Origin: Kitasatospora sp044457565
GTDB lineage: Bacteria > Actinomycetota > Actinomycetes > Streptomycetales > Streptomycetaceae
Assembly: GCF_044457565.1 (NCBI RefSeq)
Contig: NZ_JBITGZ010000011.1
Span: 62,001 to 126,000, forward strand
Length of the DNA: 64,000 bases
Reading direction: 5' to 3'
This document shows, one piece after another, positions 8,604-16,858 of this stretch. The position numbers and the translations under genes were made by a program. The stretch's first letter is position 1; every line of letters begins with the position of its first letter. The notes under the pieces were generated by a model that worked only from the letters and a program-made list of their open reading frames with translations, had not been told where the DNA came from and made no database searches.

Positions 8604-10460
8604 GTGAGTACTGCCGCCGCCTCCTCGATGCCGCTGTTCTCCGACGCCGCGGAGCCGCACGCACCCGTGCGCACCGCAGGCCATGCCGCACCCGCGTCCT
8701 CGCACCACCTCTCGCCCGCCTTCCCCGGGCGTGCCCCGTGGGGTACCGCGGGCAGACTCCGGGCCTGGCAGCAGGGCGCGCTGGACCGCTACATCGAGAA
8801 GCAGCCGCGCGACTTCCTCGCGGTCGCCACCCCGGGCGCAGGCAAGACCACCTTCGCGCTCACCCTCGCCTCGTACCTGCTGCACAACCACCTGGTGCAG
8901 CAGATCACCGTCGTGGCGCCGACCGAGCACCTGAAGAAGCAGTGGGCCGAGGCCGCCGCCCGGATAGGCATCAGGCTCGACCCGGCCTACTCCTCGGGTC
9001 CGCTGTCCAGGGACTACCACGGCATCGTGGTCACCTACGCCGGTGTCGGCGTCAACCCGATGCTGCACCGCAACCGCACCGAGGCCCGCAAGACCCTCGT
9101 GATCATGGACGAGATCCACCACGCCGGTGACTCCAAGTCCTGGGGCGAGGCCTGCTTCGAGGCCTTCGAGCCGGCCACCCGCCGCCTCGCCCTGACCGGC
9201 ACGCCGTTCCGCTCGGACACCAACCCGATCCCCTTCGTCCAGTACGAGGCGGGCAGCGACGGCATCCGCAAGTCGGTCGCCGACTACACCTACGGCTACG
9301 GGCACGCGCTCGCCGACCACGTCGTGCGCCCGGTGATCTTCCTCTCGTACAGCGGCAACATGCGCTGGCGGACCAAGTCCGGTGACGAGCTGGAGGCCAG
9401 GCTCGGCGAGCCGATGACCAAGGACCTGATCGCGCAGGCCTGGCGCACCGCGCTGGCCCCGCAGGGCGAGTGGATCCCCAACGTCCTGCGCGCCGCCGAC
9501 AAGCGGCTCACCGAGGTCCGCAAGGCGATCCCGGACGCCGGCGGCCTGGTGATCGCCACCGACCAGAACAACGCCCGCGCCTACGCCAAGATGATCCGCG
9601 AGATCACCGGCACCAAGGCCACCGTGGTGCTCTCCGACGAGGCCGAGGCCTCCAAGCGGATCTCCGACTTCTCGGCCGGCGACGACCGCTGGATGGTGGC
9701 GGTGCGCATGGTGTCCGAGGGCGTCGACGTCCCCCGGCTCGCCGTCGGCGTGTACGCCACCTCGATCTCCACGCCGCTGTTCTTCGCCCAGGCCGTCGGC
9801 CGATTCGTGCGGGCCCGCAAGCGCGGCGAGACGGCGTCGGTCTTCCTGCCCTCGGTGCCCATGCTGCTCGGCTTCGCCAACGAGATGGAGTTGCAGCGCG
9901 ACCACGTCCTGGACCGGCCCAAGAAGGGGGGCGAGGGCCTCTTCGACGAGGAGGACCGGCTGCTCGCCGAGGCCGAGCGGGCCAACGACGGGCCGGACGG
10001 CGCGGGCGGCGACGAGTTCTCCTACGAGGCGATCGGCTCGGACGCGGTCTTCGACCGGGTGCTCTACAACGCCATGGAATTCGGCATGCAGGCGCACCCG
10101 GGCAGCGAGGAGGAGGACGACTACCTCGGCATCCCCGGCCTGCTGGAGCCGGACCAGGTCCAGATGCTGCTGCAGAAGCGCCAGCACCGGCAGATCCAGC
10201 GCAGCAAGGGCAGGCCGGCCGAGGAGGCGGACCTGCTGGAGCTCCCGGCGGACCAGCGGCCGGTGGTGACCCACCAGGAGCTGCGCGAGCTGCGCAAGGA
10301 GCTCAATGCGCTGGTCGCGGCCTGGCACCACCGCACCAGCCAGCCGCACGGCACCATCCACAACGAGCTGCGCCGCCAGTGCGGCGGCCCGCTGACCGCC
10401 CAGGCGACGGCCAACCAGCTCAAGGGGCGGATCGCGAAGATCAGGGAGTGGGCGAAGTAG
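8604..10460 (+). CDS. DEAH-box superfamily II helicase
   Basis: The 618-residue protein has a Walker A motif ATPGAGKTT (75-83), a Walker B/DEAH-type motif MDEIHHAGD beginning near 168, motif III LTGTPFRSD, and a C-terminal helicase domain with SEGVDVPRL and QAVGRFVRARK (motifs V and VI). A C-terminal extension of about 170 residues is charged and helical. This architecture is a nucleic-acid translocase/helicase common in Streptomyces; its substrate is not known. It starts at GTG (MSTAAASS) and is a single-gene unit ending in a strong hairpin. Confidence 0.85.
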   Translation: MSTAAASSMPLFSDAAEPHAPVRTAGHAAPASSHHLSPAFPGRAPWGTAGRLRAWQQGALDRYIEKQPRDFLAVATPGAGKTTFALTLASYLLHNHLVQQITVVAPTEHLKKQWAEAAARIGIRLDPAYSSGPLSRDYHGIVVTYAGVGVNPMLHRNRTEARKTLVIMDEIHHAGDSKSWGEACFEAFEPATRRLALTGTPFRSDTNPIPFVQYEAGSDGIRKSVADYTYGYGHALADHVVRPVIFLSYSGNMRWRTKSGDELEARLGEPMTKDLIAQAWRTALAPQGEWIPNVLRAADKRLTEVRKAIPDAGGLVIATDQNNARAYAKMIREITGTKATVVLSDEAEASKRISDFSAGDDRWMVAVRMVSEGVDVPRLAVGVYATSISTPLFFAQAVGRFVRARKRGETASVFLPSVPMLLGFANEMELQRDHVLDRPKKGGEGLFDEEDRLLAEAERANDGPDGAGGDEFSYEAIGSDAVFDRVLYNAMEFGMQAHPGSEEEDDYLGIPGLLEPDQVQMLLQKRQHRQIQRSKGRPAEEADLLELPADQRPVVTHQELRELRKELNALVAAWHHRTSQPHGTIHNELRRQCGGPLTAQATANQLKGRIAKIREWAK

Positions 10461-10961
10461 CGCCCCTCGTCCGCCGGGTGCGTTGAGAGGCGCACTGAGG
10501 GCGCACTGACTCACTGGCGGGTCCACCGGCGTGCGCTCCGGTGGGCCCGCCGCGTGCGCTGCCGAGCCCGGGACCGGGCCGCCGTCCTGGCCGCGGGTGG
10601 CCCGGGGCCCGTCCCGGGGGTGCCCGGCGGGTGGCCAGCGGGTGTCCGGTCTCCGGACTGTGCTCGAACTGGTGCACGCCATGCCCCCATGAGATGGGGT
10701 GATTTGTCCCGTTCGGCCGGAATTGATCGAACTGATCATGACCGAATTCTGGACAAAGGCTTCCGTGGGGAGCATCTCTTCACTACCTTTCCCCCACCAC
10801 GCTCTCTCGCAAGGCCACCCCACGAGACGGGCGACCGCAGGACCGCCAGGACGTCGATGAGGACGCACCGCCGGTCCCAGCGCGGCCACCCACCTGCGCG
10901 CGACACCTCCGTCCCGGCCGGCTCCGTCGGCCGGCGACCGCCGCGGAAAGGAATGCGCGTC
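10461..10961. other. Gene-free interval between helicase and IclR regulator
   Basis: About 500 bp carry no convincing gene. The interval holds the helicase terminator hairpin, then an AT-richer patch near 10705-10760 (TTGATCGAACTGATCATG and GAATTC) that is the likely promoter/operator region of the IclR gene, then a GC-rich leader. Apparent reading frames across it lack a ribosome site. Confidence 0.6.
10516..10551. terminator. Hairpin terminator of the helicase gene
   Basis: GGCGGGTCCACCGG pairs with CCGGTGGGCCCGCC around an 8-base loop: fourteen pairs with a single T-G wobble. It lies 55 bp after the helicase stop. Confidence 0.7.
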
Positions 10962-11612
10962 GTGACTGCCGAAACCTCCCAAACCCTGGACCGTGGTGTC
11001 CGGGTGCTCAAACTGCTCGCCGACTCCGAGCGCGGGCTGACCGTCACCGAACTGGCGGCCCGCCTCGCCGTCAACCGGACCGTCGTCTACCGCCTGCTGG
11101 CCACCCTGGAACAGCACGGCCTGGTCCGCCGCGACATCGGCGGGCGGGCCCGGGTGGGCCTGGGCGTGCTGCGGCTCGCCCACCGGGTGCACCCGCTGCT
11201 GCGCGAGGCCGCCCTGCCCGCACTGCGCAGCCTCGCCGAGGACCTCGGCGCCACCGCCCACCTCACCCTGGTGGACGGCAACGAGGCGCTCGCGGTGGCC
11301 GTGGTCGAGCCCAGCTGGACGGACTTCCACGTCGCGTACCGCACGGGGCTGCGCCACCCGCTCAGCGAGAGCGCCGCCGGGCGGGCGATCCTGGAGGCCC
11401 GGGGTTTCCCCAGCCAGCGCCGGCCCGAGCAGGGCTTCGTCATCACCCGCGCGGAGGAGCAGTCCGGCGCGTGCGGCGCGGCCGCCGCGCTGGTCGGCCT
11501 GAGCGGGATCGAGGGCAGTGTCGGCGTGGTGATGCTCAACGGACTCGTCCCCGAGCGGGTCGGTCCGCGGGTCGTGGAGGCCGCGACGGAGGTCGCCGAC
11601 GCCCTGCGGTAG
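10962..11612 (+). CDS. IclR-family transcriptional regulator
   Basis: The 216-residue protein has an N-terminal winged-helix (QTLDRGVRVLKLLAD ... LAVNRTVVYRLLATLEQ) and a C-terminal effector domain that is short for the family. The frame is open 400 bp further upstream, but GTG at 10962 has GGAAAGGA about 9 bases ahead; an in-frame ATG at 10953 abuts that site and is less likely. IclR proteins bind small carboxylates or aromatics and repress or activate adjacent genes. No catabolic operon adjoins it, so its target is unknown. The next gene starts 35 bp downstream on the same strand. Confidence 0.83.
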   Translation: MTAETSQTLDRGVRVLKLLADSERGLTVTELAARLAVNRTVVYRLLATLEQHGLVRRDIGGRARVGLGVLRLAHRVHPLLREAALPALRSLAEDLGATAHLTLVDGNEALAVAVVEPSWTDFHVAYRTGLRHPLSESAAGRAILEARGFPSQRRPEQGFVITRAEEQSGACGAAAALVGLSGIEGSVGVVMLNGLVPERVGPRVVEAATEVADALR

Positions 11613-11647
11613 CCCCGCGGGGCGGGCGGGTGTGTTTGGATGCCTGT

Positions 11648-12454
11648 GTGCCCGACCTGAAGCTTCCCCCGGCCCTGACCTCCCCCCGCACGCGCGCGCT
11701 GACGCTGTGCGGTGTGCTGGTCGCCGCGCTGCTCGGCGTCGCGTGGCTCCTCCCGCTGCCGTACACGCTCACCTGGCCGGGGGTGACGGCCGACACCCTG
11801 GGCGACTACAAGGACCGGCCGGTGCTGACCATCGCGGGCGCCCCCGTCCGGCAGACCGACGGCCAGCTGCGGATGGTCACCATCTCGGCGACCAATCCTG
11901 GCGAGAAGACCACACTCTGGCGCTCGCTCCAGGCCTGGGTCGAGCAGGACGAGGCGGTCCGCCCGACCGAGTCGGTGTACCCGCAGAAGGACCCGGAGAA
12001 GGCCAACGAGGTCACCGCGGCCCAGATGACCGAGTCGCAGGACAGCGCGACCATGGCGGCGCTGGCGCACCTGAACCTGTCGCCGGCCCAGGTCAAGGTG
12101 AAGGTCGACCTCGGCGACATCGGCGGCCCGAGCGCCGGGGCGATGCTGGCCCTCGGGATCGTGGACAAGCTGAGCGGTGACGGCAAGGGCGGCGACCTCA
12201 CCGGCGGGCAGGTCATCGCGGGCACCGGCACCATCGACGACCAGGGCAACGTGGGTCCGGTCGGCGGCGTGCCGCTGAAGACCAAGGCGGCGGCGCGCGA
12301 CGGCGCGACGGTGTTCCTGGTGCCCAAGGGCGAGTGCTCGGACGCCAAGGTGAACGTGCCCAAGGGCCTGCGGCTGGTGCCGGTGGAGACGTTGAACGAC
12401 TCGGTGGCGGCTCTGGAGGCGCTCAGGAGCGGCGGCGCCGTCCCCAGCTGCTGA
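11648..12454 (+). CDS. Membrane-anchored Lon-like (S16) serine protease without PDZ domain
   Basis: The 268-residue protein has one transmembrane helix near residues 18-36, followed by an extracytoplasmic region similar to YlbL-type proteins (LPLPYTLTWPG). The S16 protease domain has the Ser-Lys dyad: GGPSAGAM with Ser162 and VPLKTKAAARDGA with Lys at about 211. YlbL-type relatives are about 340 residues with a PDZ domain between anchor and protease; only about 40 residues occupy that place here. The GTG start is the first in-frame start after the IclR stop. Substrates are unknown; envelope protein quality control is plausible. Confidence 0.8.
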   Translation: MPDLKLPPALTSPRTRALTLCGVLVAALLGVAWLLPLPYTLTWPGVTADTLGDYKDRPVLTIAGAPVRQTDGQLRMVTISATNPGEKTTLWRSLQAWVEQDEAVRPTESVYPQKDPEKANEVTAAQMTESQDSATMAALAHLNLSPAQVKVKVDLGDIGGPSAGAMLALGIVDKLSGDGKGGDLTGGQVIAGTGTIDDQGNVGPVGGVPLKTKAAARDGATVFLVPKGECSDAKVNVPKGLRLVPVETLNDSVAALEALRSGGAVPSC

Positions 12455-12512
12455 CCGCAGTCACCGCTGTCGCCGGTGCCTGGACGGGCGGCGGCCTGCC
12501 CCGGCTGGGCCG

Positions 12513-13037
12513 CTACTCCATGGCGGCCTGGTCGACCAGCGGGAGGATCCGGTACGGGACGGGGTTCTCCAGCGCGATGGCCGTCGCGGACCGGACGATG
12601 CCGTCGAAGCCGACCACCCGGTCGATCACCCGCTGAAGATCGGCGTTGGAGCGCGCCACGATCCGCACCAGCATGTCGCCGTGCCCCGTGATGGTGTGCA
12701 GCTCCAGCACCTCCGGCACCGACGCCAGATGCGCCCGCACGTCGGCGCCCTGCCCCTGCGAGATCTCCAGGGTGGCGAACGCCGTGACCGGGTAGCCCAG
12801 CGCGGCCGGGTCCACCTCGGGGCCGAAGCCGCCGATCACGCCCTTGGCCTGCAACCGGTCCAGCCGGGCCTGCACCGTGCCCCGGGCGACCTGGAGGCGG
12901 CGCGAGCACTCCAGGACGCCGATCCTCGGCTCCTCGGCGAGCAGCCGGATCAGCCTGCCGTCCAGAGGGTCGATGGTGTCGTTGGCGGAGCCGCCGGGGG
13001 AGGGGGTGGGCGGCATCGAGGAGTTGGCGGTGGGCAT
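12513..13037 (-). CDS. Lrp/AsnC-family transcriptional regulator
   Basis: The 174-residue protein has an N-terminal helix-turn-helix (IDPLDGRLIRLLAEEPRIG ... RGTVQARLDRL) and a C-terminal RAM effector domain (GHGDMLVRIVARSNADLQ). Lrp/AsnC proteins sense amino acids. Divergent transcription from the HPPD-like gene at 13236 matches the usual Streptomyces pairing, where this regulator governs tyrosine catabolism through 4-hydroxyphenylpyruvate dioxygenase. A Pro/Ser-rich stretch of about 20 residues precedes the helix-turn-helix. Confidence 0.88.
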   Translation of the reverse strand: MPTANSSMPPTPSPGGSANDTIDPLDGRLIRLLAEEPRIGVLECSRRLQVARGTVQARLDRLQAKGVIGGFGPEVDPAALGYPVTAFATLEISQGQGADVRAHLASVPEVLELHTITGHGDMLVRIVARSNADLQRVIDRVVGFDGIVRSATAIALENPVPYRILPLVDQAAME

Positions 13038-13235
13038 CGAGGCTCCGTCCGGTGGTCATTCTGTACAGCGGCAGTGCCAATTCTCCGGCCCGGCAGCACA
13101 CCTTGACCAGGAGGAATCGGAACAGTTGCGCATCGGTGTGCGGAGGTCCACCCTCCAGCCACAACCCCGTGGGGCGGGCCCCACACCGCGCCACGGGGCC
13201 AGGCAGTGGTTCGCACGCCTACCGGGAGGGCCGTC

Positions 13236-13808
13236 ATGACCGACACCGCAGCCGAACTCGCCATCACCAGTGCGTATGCGGAGGAGGCTTGTTCCATCGG
13301 GGTGGACCCGGTGACGGCCGGTCGCACCGATGCGATCGTCCTGGTCGTCGCGGACGCCCGCCGGGCCGCCCGCCGCTACGCCGCCGCCCTCGGGCTGCGC
13401 TGTACCGCCTACGCGGGCCCCGAGACCGGCGAACCGGAGACCGTCTCGTACGTCCTGCGCGGCGCGGGCACCAGATTCGTCCTCACCTCGGTCCTGCAGG
13501 TGATCGGCGAACGCGGCCGGCGGATCGCCACCCACCTCGCCGAGCAGGGGGAGGGCGTCCTCGACCTGTCCGTCGCCGTCCCGGACGTCCACTACGCCTA
13601 CGACTACGCCGTCGACCGCGGCGCGGCCTCCCTCGCCGAACCGTACGAGGCCACCGACCGGTACGGGACGGTCGTACTCGCCACCATCGCGATACCCGGC
13701 GGCACCTGGCACACGCTGGTCGACCGCTCCGGCTACGCCGGGCCGTACCTGCCCGGGTACGTCGCCCTCGGCGGCCCGCCGACCGGCGGGCGGCCCGCCC
13801 TGGGGTGA
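13236..13808 (+). CDS. 4-Hydroxyphenylpyruvate dioxygenase-like protein, N-terminal domain only
   Basis: The protein has 190 residues, against about 380 for a complete HPPD. It matches the N-terminal vicinal-oxygen-chelate domain from start to finish (GLRCTAYAGPETGEPETVSYVL ... AGPYLPGYV; the first stretch begins near residue 57) and stops just after the PYLPGY junction. The three iron ligands of HPPD (two His, one Glu) lie in the missing C-terminal domain, so it cannot be an active dioxygenase. No remnant of the second half is seen before the convergent acyltransferase. The frame is intact with normal codon use, so it may be a retained small binding protein or a recent truncation. The ATG follows GGGAGGG. 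Confidence 0.8.
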   Translation: MTDTAAELAITSAYAEEACSIGVDPVTAGRTDAIVLVVADARRAARRYAAALGLRCTAYAGPETGEPETVSYVLRGAGTRFVLTSVLQVIGERGRRIATHLAEQGEGVLDLSVAVPDVHYAYDYAVDRGAASLAEPYEATDRYGTVVLATIAIPGGTWHTLVDRSGYAGPYLPGYVALGGPPTGGRPALG

Positions 13809-13847
13809 GCCGGCGGCGGCGCGGTGCCGGCAGGGCGGGGGCGGTCG

Positions 13848-15242
13848 TCAGCGGCCGCCGACCGGCGCCCTCTCGTGTTCCGTCGCGACGGTCGCTGCGG
13901 GGGCCGCCGGGGTCGGGAGCACCGGGCTCGGGACCGCCTGGGCCGGGGAGTCGGCGGGCGGGAGCAGCGAGGCACTGGGCAGGGCCCGCAGGACCCGCCG
14001 CCCGAGCTTCTGCGCCGGCAGCTCGACCAGGCGGTGGGCGAGGTGGCTCAGCGCCAGCACCACCACCACGAAGATCGCGGTCGGGATGAACTTCCCCGGC
14101 CCGGTACGGGGGAAGGGGTGCCCCTCCAGCAGCCAGTCCATCGCATGCACGACGGGGTTGTGCAGCAGGTAGAGCGAGTAGCTGACCGCGCCGAGCCAGC
14201 CGAGCACCCGCGGGAAGCGCCGCCGCCGCAGGGCCATCCCGAGCGCGAAGGTGACCCAGGCGCCGACATACGCGTAGGACCACGACATCCAGGTGCTGGA
14301 GAAGGTGCGGGCGAGCGCCGGCCCGTCGTCGTACAGCGCGCCCACCAGGAACCCCGCCGCGATCACGAACCCGCAGCAGAGCGCCGCCGGGAGGCGGGCC
14401 AGCTGGCCGTTCTCGGCGCGGTGGAGGACCGTCCCGGAGAACATCGTCGCGAAGATCATCAGGGTCTCGAAGAGCGACGCCCGGCCGTTGCACCCGGCGA
14501 GCACCAGGCCCAGCGCCCCCAGCAGCAAGGCCCCGGTCCGGGTCAGCGCGGGGTTGCCGCTCAGCACACAGGCCAGGCCCATCACCGCCACCACCGCGCA
14601 GGACAGCACCAGGTGCCTGGTGGACAGCGGATCCACCGAGAGCGCGGCCTGCGAGGCGACTCCGCCCAGCAGCAGGGCCGCCGCGGCCAGCGAGACCGCG
14701 ATCGGCGCGCTGCGCCGGTGCAGGCCGAGGACGAACAGGGCCGTGACGAAGAAGTAGAAGACCATCTCGTACGAGAGCGTCCACATCACGTTCAGCGCGT
14801 TCGGCACCCCGGTCAGGTCCTGGAGCAGCATGCCGTTGGCCACCACCGAGAGCAGCGGGTGCTCGTAGGCGAACCCGGCCACCACACGGTGGGCGGTCGG
14901 CAGGACCAGCAGCGACCCGGCGACGACGACGAGCAGCACGGGGTGGATCCGGAAGAGCCGTCCGATCCAGAACGCCCGCACATCGCCCCTGCGTTCCAGG
15001 GAGGCCGGCACGATATAGCCGCTGACCAGGAAGAACAGCATCACCCCGTAGATGCCGTAGTCGAACCGGTCGCCCACGGTCACGCCGTACGGGATCAGGT
15101 AGGGCAGGTTGAAGTGGTACAGCGCGACGACCGCCGCCGCCAGCCCGCGCAGCGCGTCCAGCCACCCCAGCCGGCTCCCGGAGCGCGGCCCGGCCGTCGC
15201 TCGGGCACCGGGGTCTGACGGCCGGGACAGCTGCTGCTCCAT
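13848..15242 (-). CDS. Acyltransferase-3 family membrane protein (O-acyltransferase)
   Basis: The 464-residue protein has ten or so hydrophobic helices. Acyltransferase-3 landmarks are LGWLDALRGLAAAVVALYHF at the start, with the conserved R and H pair, FFLVSGYIVPAS, and SYSLYLLHNPVV near the end. The family acetylates or succinylates sugars, polysaccharides or antibiotics at the membrane; no acceptor can be named. ATG at 15242 is chosen because a GGCGGG site lies about 9 bases upstream; GTG at 15251 is an alternative. The tail is Pro/Ala-rich and cytosolic. Confidence 0.82.
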   Translation of the reverse strand: MEQQLSRPSDPGARATAGPRSGSRLGWLDALRGLAAAVVALYHFNLPYLIPYGVTVGDRFDYGIYGVMLFFLVSGYIVPASLERRGDVRAFWIGRLFRIHPVLLVVVAGSLLVLPTAHRVVAGFAYEHPLLSVVANGMLLQDLTGVPNALNVMWTLSYEMVFYFFVTALFVLGLHRRSAPIAVSLAAAALLLGGVASQAALSVDPLSTRHLVLSCAVVAVMGLACVLSGNPALTRTGALLLGALGLVLAGCNGRASLFETLMIFATMFSGTVLHRAENGQLARLPAALCCGFVIAAGFLVGALYDDGPALARTFSSTWMSWSYAYVGAWVTFALGMALRRRRFPRVLGWLGAVSYSLYLLHNPVVHAMDWLLEGHPFPRTGPGKFIPTAIFVVVVLALSHLAHRLVELPAQKLGRRVLRALPSASLLPPADSPAQAVPSPVLPTPAAPAATVATEHERAPVGGR

Positions 15243-15370
15243 CGCGTTCACCCGCCGGAGGCTAGCGCACGGCTGCCGGAGGCCCGTGCACGGGCCGGGA
15301 ACGGTGGCTGGGGCCGGCCGGGGCGGAGCGGTCAGGGACGGAGCGACAGGGGCGGAGCGGCGGGGAGGGC

Positions 15371-15973
15371 TCAGCGGACCACCGTCTGGACGTCCGGGGG
15401 GTGGCCGTTCCAGGTCACGAAGACGGAGTTGGCGCTGTCGCCCTTGGAGAAGTCGATCCGCATCCACTGGTCGCCGTGCCAGACCTGCATCTGCCAGCCC
15501 GGATCCGGGGTTGCGGACACCAACTCGGCACGGTCCGCGCGGATGTCCAGCGCCGCCCGGCCGCCCGGCACCAGGACGCTGCGCACGGAGGTCGCGGTGG
15601 AGGGGGCACCGGCGCCGGTGGCCGCCGTCGCGGTCGGGGACGGGGACGGCTTGCGCGAGGCCGACGGTCCGGGCGGCGCGGGCGTGGCCGGGCGCGGCGA
15701 GGTGGAGGCGGCCGCGCTCGCCGAGGCCGGCGATCCCGTCGGGGCGGGGCCGGCTGACGCCGGGTCGGCCGACGGCTCGGGCCGGCCGGCGGGCCCCGGA
15801 GCCGATGGCCCCCCGGTGGGCACGTCGGAGCCGGTGGGCGAGGGCAGCGGCAGCGCGGTCGGGCGCTCGAAGGCCGCGCCCGTCAGCACCGCGTGCACAC
15901 CGAACCAGGACAGCGCCACCGCTGCCCCGGTGGCCGCCGCCCAGGCGCCGAGTTGTACCAGTCCGTTCCGCAT
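15371..15973 (-). CDS. Single-pass membrane/secreted protein with Pro-Ser-Ala linker
   Basis: This 200-residue protein has an N-terminal hydrophobic segment (GAWAAATGAAVALSWFGV) as signal or anchor, a low-complexity Pro/Ser/Ala/Gly stalk of about 90 residues, and a compact C-terminal domain of about 70 residues ending WNGHPPDVQTVVR. I do not recognise the C-terminal domain; its Trp-rich strands (WQMQVWHGDQWMRIDF) suggest a beta fold. The start at 15973 follows AGGATGAG. It is transcribed divergently from the response-regulator/histidine-kinase operon, so it may be a target or accessory of that system. Confidence 0.7.
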   Translation of the reverse strand: MRNGLVQLGAWAAATGAAVALSWFGVHAVLTGAAFERPTALPLPSPTGSDVPTGGPSAPGPAGRPEPSADPASAGPAPTGSPASASAAASTSPRPATPAPPGPSASRKPSPSPTATAATGAGAPSTATSVRSVLVPGGRAALDIRADRAELVSATPDPGWQMQVWHGDQWMRIDFSKGDSANSVFVTWNGHPPDVQTVVR

Positions 15974-16138
15974 CGTCCGCTCATCCTGCCGCATCGGCGC
16001 AAGCCCCCGGCGGGCACCCCGGCGCGGCGAGCGGCGCGGCCCGACGGGCGCCGCCGGACCACCGCGGCCTGGGCCCGACCCGTCCCAACCACCCCGAGGT
16101 ACAGACCACCTGGCCCCGATGGCGTAGCGTGCAGGGCC

Positions 16139-16858
16139 ATGGCAACAGTGCTCGTGGTCGAGGACGACCCCTTCGTACGCTCCGCCCTCATCCGGCATCT
16201 GTCCGGCTCCGGACACGCGGTGCGCAGCGTCGGCACGGCCCTGGAGGCGCTGCGCGAAGTCGCCCAGGTCGGCTGCGACCTGGTGATCCTGGACCTCGGC
16301 CTGCCCGACCTCGACGGCAGCGAGGCGCTCAAGATGATCCGCGGCCTGACCAACGTCCCCGTGATCATCTGTACCGCCAGGGACGACGAGGCGGAGATCG
16401 TCCGGCTGCTCAACGACGGCGCCGACGACTACCTGGTCAAACCCTTCTCGGGGGAACACCTCACCGCCCGGATGACCGCGGTGCTGCGCCGCCTCGGCGG
16501 CGGCTCCGCGCCCGCCGCCAAGGTGCTGCGGGTCGGCGGCCTGGCCATCGACCTCCAGCGGCGCGAGGCCGTCCTGGACGGGCGGACGCTGGACCTGACC
16601 CGTCGTGAGTTCGACCTGCTCGCCTTCCTGGCCGCGCGACCCGGCGTGGTCGTCCCGCGCAAGGAACTCCTCGCCGAGGTCTGGCGCCAGACGTACGGTG
16701 GCGACCAGACCATCGACGTCCACCTGTCCTGGCTGCGCCGCAAGCTCGGCGAGACCGCCTCCAACCCGCGCTACCTGCACACCGTGCGCGGTGTGGGGGT
16801 CCGGCTGGAGCCCACCGGCCAGGCGCCCGGGCCCGGCCCGGGGGAGCACCGCCCATGA
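16139..16858 (+). CDS. OmpR/PhoB-type response regulator
   Basis: The 239-residue protein has a receiver domain (VVEDDPFVR acidic pocket, phospho-acceptor Asp in VILDLGLPDLDG, Thr in VIICTAR, Lys in YLVKPFS), then a winged-helix output domain (LTRREFDLLAFLA ... VHLSWLRRKLGE ... TVRGVGVRL). This is the standard DNA-binding partner of a sensor kinase, encoded immediately downstream with an ATGA overlap. A pair of TTAAG repeats 11 bp apart upstream of the GH18 gene at 18757 is a candidate operator for it. Confidence 0.92.
   Translation: MATVLVVEDDPFVRSALIRHLSGSGHAVRSVGTALEALREVAQVGCDLVILDLGLPDLDGSEALKMIRGLTNVPVIICTARDDEAEIVRLLNDGADDYLVKPFSGEHLTARMTAVLRRLGGGSAPAAKVLRVGGLAIDLQRREAVLDGRTLDLTRREFDLLAFLAARPGVVVPRKELLAEVWRQTYGGDQTIDVHLSWLRRKLGETASNPRYLHTVRGVGVRLEPTGQAPGPGPGEHRP

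Noticed and set aside
8229..11357. 1042-codon minus-strand open frame
   Set aside because: It spans antisense to the toxin, the helicase and the IclR gene; no ribosome site or family features.
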